Positions 50,855-64,000 of a stretch of 64,000 bases of DNA are shown here, in pieces. The stretch is from Atrina japonica. Its lineage: Eukaryota > Mollusca > Bivalvia > Pterioida > Pinnidae. Both the position numbers and the translations under genes were made by a program. Each line of letters opens with the position of its first letter. The stretch's first letter is position 1. Under the pieces are notes generated by a model. That model was not told the origin of the DNA and searched no databases. It was given only the letters and a program-made list of their open reading frames with translations. Where the stretch lies: assembly GCA_030159075.1 (NCBI GenBank), contig BROG01000029.1:1016501-1080500 (forward strand), in the 5' to 3' direction.

Positions 50855-52147
50855 ATGGATGTGATCGGTCAAACAAATTTGACTATATTTCTCGGTTATT
50901 CTACGTCAAACTCCGAAAAAATGTCAACTGCATCATCGGACACAACGAACGCACTAAACACGTCGGTGAATTCATCGGTTTTAATTGTGACCGATACGAA
51001 CACTCCCAGGAGTTATGGACCACAAATAAAGAGTATTGAACATTTGATCGTAACATCAGTCATCTTAGGATTAATGATTTTGGCAACAATAATTGGAAAT
51101 GTGTTTGTAATAGCTGCAGTGGTTTTGGAGAAAAATTTGCATAATGTGGCAAATTATTTAATTTTATCGTTAGCAGTTGCAGATCTAATGGTAGCTACGC
51201 TTGTAATGCCTATTAGCATAGTGGATGAAATAAGTGAAGTGTGGTTTCTGAGAGCAGAGGTGTGTAGTATGTGGATTTCATTCGATGTTTTGTGTTGCAC
51301 TGCCTCTATATTACATCTTGTCGCTATATCGGTGGACCGTTATTGGGCATTTACCAAAATAGACTACATTAGAAACAGAAGTGCGTCCCGGATACTGTTG
51401 ATGATAGCTACAGCCTGGTTTGTAGGTTTATGCATATCAATTGCGCCATTGTTTGGTTGGAAAGATTCCGATAATGATCCTGTTGTGACCGGAAACTGTG
51501 TTATCAGTCAGAATGTTGGATACACAATTTTTTCCACGGGAGTTGCCTTCTATGTTCCAACAATTGTAATGCTTATTATTTATGCTAAAATATACCAAGT
51601 TGCCAGAGCTAGAATAAGGAAGAAAAATTTTATGAAAAAGAACAGCAACAAACAGAAAAATAGCACTGCATCAAAAAATAATTTACTTGGTACCCCAACA
51701 ATTAACGGACATTCAGAACTTACAGTAGACGAAACATCTTTCGTTACAGAAGTTAATAATGACAGCGACAAAAATGATAACTCGAAAATATCACGAAACG
51801 GAAATACCGACGATTCTAAACTGTCTATGCTTCCAAAAACTAGCATTGAGGCTGCGAAAGCTAAAAAGAATAAAGATAAGATCGAAATGAGGCGAGAGCG
51901 GAAAGCAGCAAGGACGCTAGGAATAATAACAGGGGCATATATAGTTTGTTGGTTACCATTTTTCATTATTGCTCTTTTTGGGCCGCTTACTAAAGCGCAA
52001 ATACCCAAAATTGTTGCAAGTATAGTGCTTTGGTTGGGATATGTAAATAGTTTATTAAATCCTATCATTTATACCATATTTAGTCCTGAATTCCGGAATG
52101 CCTTTCGAAAAATTCTTTTTGGAAAGTATTCAAACAGAAGAAGGTGA
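50855..52147 (+). CDS. Serotonin receptor, 5-HT1-type class A GPCR, single coding exon
   Basis: A 430-residue seven-transmembrane receptor expected to bind serotonin at the cell surface and signal through G proteins. Seen: N-glycosylation sequons at N8, N35 and N39; TM1 about 63-90 (N82 = 1.50); TM2 98-122 with LAVAD (D110); TM3 134-157 with C137, the amine-binding D144 (3.32) and DRY 161-163; ECL2 C215; TM5 221-246 with S227, T228 and A231 at 5.42, 5.43 and 5.46; TM6 353-377 with CWLPFF 365-370 and A373 (6.55); TM7 382-408 with WLGY 393-396 and NPIIY 402-406. The S/T/A pattern in TM5 is the one used by 5-HT1 and 5-HT7 receptors. A long basic third loop (about 251-349) and a short tail (about 22 residues) favour the Gi/o-coupled 5-HT1 class over 5-HT7; that coupling is inference. 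The ATG follows an in-frame TAA at 50846-50848, so the N-terminus is complete unless an upstream exon is spliced in. A second ATG is at M23. No break is visible. The stop codon overlaps a consensus splice donor (see findings). Octopamine or dopamine receptor is less likely because TM5 lacks the catechol serines. Confidence 0.93.
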   Translation: MDVIGQTNLTIFLGYSTSNSEKMSTASSDTTNALNTSVNSSVLIVTDTNTPRSYGPQIKSIEHLIVTSVILGLMILATIIGNVFVIAAVVLEKNLHNVANYLILSLAVADLMVATLVMPISIVDEISEVWFLRAEVCSMWISFDVLCCTASILHLVAISVDRYWAFTKIDYIRNRSASRILLMIATAWFVGLCISIAPLFGWKDSDNDPVVTGNCVISQNVGYTIFSTGVAFYVPTIVMLIIYAKIYQVARARIRKKNFMKKNSNKQKNSTASKNNLLGTPTINGHSELTVDETSFVTEVNNDSDKNDNSKISRNGNTDDSKLSMLPKTSIEAAKAKKNKDKIEMRRERKAARTLGIITGAYIVCWLPFFIIALFGPLTKAQIPKIVASIVLWLGYVNSLLNPIIYTIFSPEFRNAFRKILFGKYSNRRR

Positions 52148-52149
52148 GT
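52138..52149 (+). promoter_or_regulatory. Consensus 5' splice donor overlapping the receptor stop codon
   Basis: The last codons read aga aga agg tga, and the same bases give GAAGAAG|GTGAGT, a perfect match to the metazoan donor consensus, with the exon ending at 52143. If used, the TGA at 52145-52147 would be removed and the receptor would gain a different C-terminal tail from a downstream exon in phase 2. If unused, the protein ends at R430, a normal length for 5-HT1 receptors. The match is visible; its use is inference. Confidence 0.4.
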
Positions 52150-55561
<3,412 letters not shown>

Positions 55562-56393
55562 GCTTATTCCAGAAGCGGTGTAAATCAGATGTGGATTCTT
55601 AAAAATTCTAAACAACTTTTAATAGATATGGAGGCACACGATTTTTCTCATATTCACAGTAACAAAACATACGACTTCTCTACTCTTCACACAACAATTC
55701 CACGTAAAACCTTAAGAAGAGACTTTATAGCAACATAGACAACTGTATTTTTATTAAAAGTGGTACCCGACAATTTAGATAAATAGTTATTGGTTATCAT
55801 GATACTTATTTTGTCAAACACCACTTTGATCTCACACATAAATACACTGAAGTTGATATAAAAAAAGATGCTGGAATTTCTCATAGACAATATATTTATG
55901 TTCGGGGACGTGGTCTTTCAACAAACTGTCGGCATTCCTATGAACCTTTATTGGCCGACCTGTTCCTTCATCCATATGAAGCAGACGTCTTTCAGAAACT
56001 GTTAAATCAAAAGAAGAAAAAGTTAGCGGTGTCCTTTGATTTTACATTTAGATATATCGACGACGTTTTGTCAATTAATAATGACAAATTTCATACATAT
56101 GTCAATGCGATATATCCCAGCGATCTAGAAATTAAAGGTACAACAGAATCAAGTGCAAACGCTTCATACTTAGACATTTTACTTTATATAGACACAGACG
56201 GGAAATTAACAACTAAGCTATACGACAAACGCGACGATTTCGACTTTTCAATCGTTAATTTTCAAACCTTTCAGGAGTAATATCCCACAATCACCCGCAT
56301 ATGGAGTTTATATTTCATAAATGATCCTATATGTCAGCGAGTGTTCAACATATAAACATTTCATCTGCAGAGGTGTTTAATGGTGGTTGTTGA
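55562..56393 (+). pseudogene. Penelope-like reverse transcriptase with motifs A-C (copy B, decayed)
   Basis: RT palm of the same retroelement family as copy A, which copies element RNA into DNA during transposition. In order: AYSRSGVNQMWILKN from 55562; YDFSTLHTTIP, motif A with its Asp at 55673-55675; then after a frameshift near 55740 GYHDTYFVKHH and THKYTEVDIKK; after another near 55866 KMLEFLIDNI and VFQQTVGIPM (motif B); after a shift with a short deletion (GTNCAP lost) ADLFL, FDFTFRYIDDVLSINN with the catalytic YIDD at 56053-56064, then SASYLDI-like and KLYDKRDDFDFSIVNF. A last shift near 56275 gives SNIPQSPAYGVYIS and HFICRGV. The thumb region present at 21696-21890 is deleted, and the frame rejoins at GGC followed by TGA at 56391-56393. 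Four frameshifts and several stops make it non-functional, though all catalytic motifs can still be read. Confidence 0.8.
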
Positions 56394-56620
56394 GACGTCT
56401 GTACAAATTATGACGAGGATTCGTTCCTCAATTATTTCATTTTAATTTCACTGTGGACTCACCACAGGTGTGAGCGGTCGACAAAAGATGCTTACTCCTC
56501 CATGGCACCTGATCCCATCTCTTGATTTCAAGAGGTCCGTGTTTGTTCATTTTTCACCAGATTTGTACATATATCCTGGACATCCTAATGATTTACACCT
56601 TGGTATCTAAGACTTTTTTT
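56394..56620 (+). repeat. PLE 3' tail attached to copy B
   Basis: Begins GACGTCTGTACAAATTATGA straight after the stop, then GACGAGGATTCGTTCCTCAA, ACAGGTGTGAGCGGTCGACA, ATGCTTACTCCTCCATGGCA, CCTGATCCCATCTCTTGATT, GGTCCGTGTTTGTTC, ATCCTGGACATCCTAATGAT and CTTGGTATCTAAGA. It matches the tail at 21490-21695 in order and length. Confidence 0.78.
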
Positions 56621-56816
56621 ATCTTAAGACATTGGGATTTCTCCTCTTTTGCATTTTTACATTTTTCTCTTCACAAATGTTTAAAAGGAATTATGAAATT
56701 ATGAAAAATGTATATAACCAACATATCGGTGAATGTTAACTCAACCACAATCCAATGGTTGGTAAAATTCATTCCATTTTGATAATTTATCCAGGCAAGG
56801 AGGCGCCGCGGCAAAT

Positions 56817-56978
<162 letters not shown>

Positions 56979-57357
56979 CAATCATAATAATGCAGCTTAT
57001 ATAAAAAAGCAATGTTAGGTATATTCTAACAAATGTGAATAAATAAATTTAATTACAAGTTCACACGTGTTCTGTAAAATTATACTACGGATTAAAACAT
57101 GACGATGGCAAATATATAAGGCGTCCATTTTGCTTGGGAATTTTAAGGGAGTATTTCGTCGGTAATTATGGTTTTATTGAATGAATGGCAAGTGTGAAAT
57201 ATTATCACCATTCCTCAAAAACCATGTCGCATACAAAATTGCATTTTGAAATGATGTTTAATGTGTACACATTTTAACGTCTTCAGAGTTTGGGCGACAT
57301 TTTAGAGACTGTATAAAATAGATAATTTTCTGTTAAATACTGTAATGAACAACAGGG

Positions 57358-57487
57358 AATGCTTACTCTCTCATGGCACCTGATCCCACATTTGGATTTC
57401 CATAGGTCAGTGTTTGTCCAATGTTCACCAGAATTGTATATTGTCTCCTAAACATCTTGAAGATTAATACTTTGGTATTTGTAATAT
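57358..57487 (+). repeat. Solo PLE 3' tail, distal part
   Basis: ATGCTTACTCTCTCATGGCA, CCTGATCCCACATTTGGATT, GTCCAATGTTCACCAGAATT and GAAGATTAATACTTTGGTAT. Confidence 0.68.
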
Positions 57488-57878
57488 TTATTATAGAAGT
57501 TCTGTATGGATGTTTATAAAAGAAACACATGAACAAGTGTAATATGTTTGTCCTGACCGACAATGACACAGTATCAATTTCAAAGTAGACACGTTACTTG
57601 TATTACTTTTTACCCCACCTCTGACACACTTCGTGTCAAAACTTGGTTTGTGAAAACTTTTGATAATATTATGGATATTTCAAAAGTACTCATTAACCAA
57701 GCACAACACACCTTAAACCAGTCAAAATGACGTCGTTAACCACCGCCTTGTCAGATATAGACGGCCAATATTCAGTAATAACAGGGTTTATAAAACTTCA
57801 AAGGAAAATTTAAAGCATTGAGAAAACTACAAATATCCATGGTAAAAAAGTATACTGTCAACTAAATACAACTTCCTC

Positions 57879-58045
57879 GGGAATGGGACTAATTCATGTA
57901 CCACGTGATAACGGCGGGAATATTGTTTCTTTCAGTGATGTATGACGCTAGCAGACGATATCCCGCGGTAATGTTACCATTGGAGATACAAGTACCGCAC
58001 AAACGTTATCGGTTATCACTTGGTACACCAATTAGCCCCATTCCC
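57879..58045. mobile_element. MITE, 167 bp with about 35 bp terminal inverted repeats
   Basis: Left end GGGAATGGGACTAATTCATG then TACCACGTGATAAC; the complement of the right end reads GGGAATGGGGCTAATTGGTG then TACCAAGTGATAAC. The interior is unusually GC-rich for this window (CGGCGGGAAT, CCCGCGGTAA). Flanks (CTTCCTC and AATATTTG) show no clear target duplication. Confidence 0.75.
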
Positions 58046-58199
58046 AATATTTGAAAATGACTTGTTCCCTTTATGTAAGAATATGTATAACCCATAAGTT
58101 GGTAGAACACTGAGTTAGTGGCGCCATGGTATAAAACACTGATGTCAACGCATTGATATCCAGAATGTGTTGGAAACAATATACAAAGATAGATAACAT

Positions 58200-58268
58200 T
58201 GCATAAACACCGACCTCTGAAAACCCAGATGTGGGATAAGGTGTTATAGAGAATTAAGCACCCCTTGT
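58200..58268 (-). repeat. Fragment of PLE 3' tail
   Basis: ACCGACCTCTGAAAACCCAG, ATGTGGGATAAGGTGTTATA and GAATTAAGCACCCCTTGTA match the reverse complement of the tail core. Confidence 0.55.
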
Positions 58269-58959
58269 ATGATATATACAATAAGTTCTTTTAACCAAAA
58301 TAATTGTAGTGATATGAAGATGATGTGATTCGTGGCTGTAAATAAAGTCAAAGCAGAGTCAAAACAAAGCCACTAGACTTACAGTTGCATCGGTTACATA
58401 TAAGATTTGAATATCTGTCTGTTTAATTATTATATGAAAGATAAATATAAGAATCAATGCACCGTCATTTGTCAACTATAAAGAGCGTGTTTGGCTTTAG
58501 AGACCTATCTATATACAGTCGGCTTCTGCACGTCTTTATATATTAAGTGCAGTGTAATATGACCTTCATAAATATATTATTTTGTCTAAAAATTTTAATT
58601 TGAAACAGATCGGTTCACAGTTGATGTTGTGATTATTTAGACTATTTTTTGTATTATTCTACAGAGGCATAATGACTAGAAAGATCAAAGCACATAAATT
58701 AATTAAGACTAATTACAAGTAAGTCTTTGGTGAGGCAAATTCGTCATCAGGTCATTTAGCGATATAGCACATGATTACCTTTGGTCAGGGATTGTCACGC
58801 CGGGATTCAGAACCGTAACACTAAATGAATTGGTAATCTTTATGAATATCTTTCTTGGAGTATGATATGAAGACTATTATATATGCTGTCATTAGATGTA
58901 AGTCCATTAAATCCGAGGGGGTCACAAAACTGACTCGCTGAATTGTGTGCTTACATCTG

Positions 58960-59077
58960 AATTGACATATCGCCAAATGCATCTTTTGGCAAACTTTTCA
59001 ATTACGACGTCACAATCCAATGACGTCGAAAAAGCACATGAACAGCCACATGTCAGAGATTTGGCGATAGGTCAATT
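58960..59077. mobile_element. MITE-like element, 118 bp with 19 bp terminal inverted repeats
   Basis: Left AATTGACATATCGCCAAAT; right ATTTGGCGATAGGTCAATT, one mismatch when paired. Inside is the paired CRE-like motif ACGACGTCACAATCCAATGA at 59004, also seen at 27737 and 53801. Confidence 0.68.
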
Positions 59078-59473
59078 GCAAGACATTGTATAAAATAAAC
59101 ATCAAACTTGACTTTATTTTCTGGTCGAAATGCGTTGTGTCCAGATACTGCCAGTATCAAAGGCAATGGTGAATTTGACATAGATTTCAAAGTACACATG
59201 TACTGAAATATTCATAGAATACAGATATTAAATGCACAAATGATATAGGATAGGTTTATACAATACTTCTATATATAATAAACATAGATTAGTCATAGGA
59301 ATATTGTATGGACATATCCTATATCAAATAATCAAGTATAAAACGCGCGCGCATGTGCTTGTGTGTATGTTTGTGTGTGTGCGTGTATGTGTGCGTATTT
59401 GTTTACGACTCTGGACTCTTAAACTTAACTAGTGTTACTACCATATATTACTATGTCCATGATAATTACACTG

Positions 59474-62430
<2,957 letters not shown>

Positions 62431-62436
62431 ACTTAC

Positions 62437-62525
62437 CCCTGACATCAGCCAATGAAAAGACCAGTGACATAACTTGCACGTCGCCATTATTTTGTGTTTA
62501 CGTACTTTCCACTCTGTCCTGTACT
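62437..62525 (-). CDS. Candidate 5' exon with start codon and splice donor, unidentified gene
   Basis: On the minus strand, ATG at 62487 (context AAAATAATGGC, close to the Kozak consensus) opens 17 codons (MATCKLCHWSFHWLMSG) that end exactly at a GTAAGT donor (62436-62431) in phase 0. The presumed transcription start is about 30 bases downstream of the TATA box at 62548-62557. The stretch is less AT-rich than its surroundings. Further exons would lie below 62400, where I recognise none. It could also be part of an unrecognised repeat. No function can be given. Confidence 0.28.
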
Positions 62526-62544
62526 CGATACGTGATCGATTGTC

Positions 62545-62605
62545 AGACCCTTTTATAATTGGCTCATTCAACGGTAGTTGCAGCCAATGGGAATCCACGC
62601 CGCGA
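62545..62605 (-). promoter_or_regulatory. Putative core promoter: CCAAT boxes and TATA box
   Basis: Minus strand reads CCCATTGGCTGCAAC (an inverted CCAAT), GAGCCAATTATAAAAGGGTC (a direct CCAAT next to a TATAAAAG box at 62548-62557). A further CCAAT in inverse orientation lies inside the candidate exon. The spacing to the proposed start is normal for a TATA promoter. Confidence 0.3.
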
Positions 62606-62673
62606 AGTCACATCATACAGGCCAAATCTGTCAAGGTGTAAGAGGAACGTAGTATATCAGAAAATCTTTACTT

Positions 62674-63045
62674 GGGCCATCTTAATTTTCTTGGCTTTTC
62701 CAACTTTACTCTCGTTTTTTCAGCTTTAAAGTTGGCTTTTCCAACTTTTTTTCACAGAAATTCAAACTTTTAAATTGGCTTTTCCAAGATTTTTCCTAGA
62801 ATTTCCCACTTTTTCACGTTTTGCCAACTTTAATGTTGGCTTTTCCAACTTTTTTCTTCGAATTCAAACTTTTGTAAAAGCCGACTCTAACGTTGGGAAA
62901 CGATAAAAACAAGGAAATTCCAAGAAAAAAGATGGAGAAGCCAACTTTAAAGTTGGCAAAACGAAAACAGAGTTAGAAATTCCAAGAAAATTTTTGGAAA
63001 AGCCAACTTTTAAGTTGGCAAAACGAGAAATAAAAAAGGTGGCCC
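62674..63045. mobile_element. Foldback element built of about 60 bp modules around a 16 bp palindrome
   Basis: Outer ends are inverted (GGGCCATCTTAATTTTC; complement of right end GGGCCACCTTTTTTATTTC). Between them the palindrome CCAACTTTAAAGTTGG or close variants occur at 62720, 62762, 62824, 62881, 62941 and 63003, about every 60 bases after the first gap of 42. The flanking linker reads ...GGCTTTTCCAA in the left half and flips to the complement in the right half. It has no coding capacity. Confidence 0.75.
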
Positions 63046-63241
63046 TAATACGCTGCCGTATAATTCAGATAACAATACATATGTTTACTATTTATTTGAC
63101 ATCGAAATCTAGTAACTAGATGTGATGATCTTATCGTTAAAACAATTTAATGATACATATTAATCAATTTTACAAAATCGGTATATTTATAATGATCTAT
63201 ATGTGTAGTTACTCGACTACACTTTTTTATGGAAATTAATG

Positions 63242-63243
<2 letters not shown>

Positions 63244-63337
<94 letters not shown>

Positions 63338-63350
63338 TTATTATTATTAC

Positions 63351-63398
<48 letters not shown>

Positions 63399-63405
63399 CA
63401 TTATT
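63244..63405. repeat. (AAT)n(ATT)n microsatellite, self-complementary
   Basis: About 12 AAT units switch at 63281 to about 40 ATT units, so the two halves can pair. The Asn-rich and Ile-rich frames are artefacts. Confidence 0.96.
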
Positions 63406-63839
63406 CAACTTTTCCAAAATTTTCCAAATTGTCATCTTGAAGTAATTAAGCATGAAGTTTTCCCCGTTGACTGACTGATTGCTCTGCCCTAGGGGATTAC
63501 GACCTAGTTGTTTATTTATGGTCGTAATTTCTTTCGCAAGTATTTAGGTCTTTATATGACTTGAGGTTATCAATACGAAGCTGAATGTTTGATACTTTTC
63601 TGGAAAGTAATCAACAATTTCTGCTTCCAAGATTTTTTTATCACAACGTTTTATATCCGATTCTTGTTTCCCTTTCCTATTATCATTTCCAAAGTTCAAA
63701 TTTGTTCATTGTGATATTAAAACTAACTTTGACTAGCTAAATATGTATTTGTGGTAACTGACACGATGTATATCTGAGTATTACGAATTTTGAAAATCCT
63801 ACATACACACATAGCTCACTTTAAAAGAACGAGATCCTT

Positions 63840-64000
63840 CAAAATCACGTGTCCGTATTACGCTCATTTGATATACCTTCAACGGATACCGATTTCGAGC
63901 TACCACATTTATATTGGATACCTAAACTTCATAAAACCCCATAAAAGCAAAGATGCATAGCATGATCCAGCACCTTTATCTTTACTCCTTACCATGATAT
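63840..64000 (+). pseudogene. Penelope-like RT fingers region (copy C, runs off the window)
   Basis: Frame from 63840 reads NHVSVLRSFDIPS then DFELPHLYWIPKLHKTP (63891-63941). The PKLHK block is the hallmark of the PLE RT just before the palm. A TAA at 63942 and a TGA at 63963 interrupt it; between and after them QRCIA and SSTF keep the family pattern. It belongs upstream of the part seen in copy B, so it is an independent copy, continuing beyond base 64000. Confidence 0.7.

Noticed and set aside
50740..51039. 99-codon plus-strand frame overlapping the start of the receptor
   Set aside because: Different frame from the receptor N-terminus, no motif, and explained by the coding exon beneath it.
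51580..52068. 162-codon frame on the strand opposite the serotonin receptor
   Set aside because: It lies wholly antisense to a well-supported coding exon and its sequence mirrors that exon's codons; no independent motif.
55562..56280. Copy B as an LTR retrotransposon or LINE reverse transcriptase
   Set aside because: The blocks (PKLHK in copy C, DFSTLHTT, QTVGIPM, RYIDDVL) fit the Penelope-like pattern better than the FADD/YVDD or YADD contexts of those groups, and no gag, integrase or APE endonuclease is present.
62720..63019. Regularly spaced palindromes resembling a CRISPR array
   Set aside because: The spacers are themselves repeated and change polarity at the centre, and the context is a eukaryotic genome; a foldback transposon explains it.

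Overview
This is a 64 kb piece of an AT-rich invertebrate nuclear genome, most likely from a bivalve mollusc. The evidence is one intact animal aminergic GPCR, long pure microsatellites (TA, CA, CT, ATT, ATC), tRNA-derived SINEs of types I know from bivalve genomes, and many copies of a retroelement 3' tail that I also associate with bivalves. The organism call rests on remembered repeat families, not on a search.

Only one complete protein-coding gene is secure: a single-exon serotonin 5-HT1-type receptor at 50855-52147 (+). Two short candidate first exons are offered at low confidence: 16926-16961 (+), a hydrophobic start running into a perfect splice donor, and 62437-62525 (-), where CCAAT and TATA boxes, an ATG and a splice donor lie in the right order. 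All other long open frames are simple-repeat translations, parts of repeats, or unrecognised and probably chance.

The main mobile component is a Penelope-like retroelement (PLE) whose pieces show a permuted domain order. Copy A (1-1205, -) has a GIY-YIG-endonuclease-like N-terminal region, then a CxC linker, then the start of the reverse transcriptase (RT). Copy C (63840-64000, +) has the PKLHK region of the RT. Copy B (55562-56393, +) has RT motifs A to C including YIDD. A fourth copy (21696-21890, -) has the open C-terminus and its stop codon. This matches the N-terminal-endonuclease PLE group called Naiad. The B and 21.7 kb copies run directly into a roughly 200 bp 3' tail, so about fifteen solo tails scattered through the window can be assigned to the same element. 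One tail is split by a SINE flanked by a 10 bp target-site duplication.

Other repeats are: three copies of a roughly 400 bp element with a long internal hairpin (9.7, 39.8 and 48.9 kb); several foldback or MITE-like elements (2.5, 5.1, 24.9, 25.3, 34.1, 57.9, 59.0 and 62.7 kb); a roughly 590 bp TIR element at 43.3-43.9 kb; and decayed minisatellites at 3.9, 15.1, 26.1, 38.2 and 44.4 kb. The receptor sits in this repeat-rich setting with no recognisable neighbouring gene within at least 11 kb, so there is no operon-like organisation.
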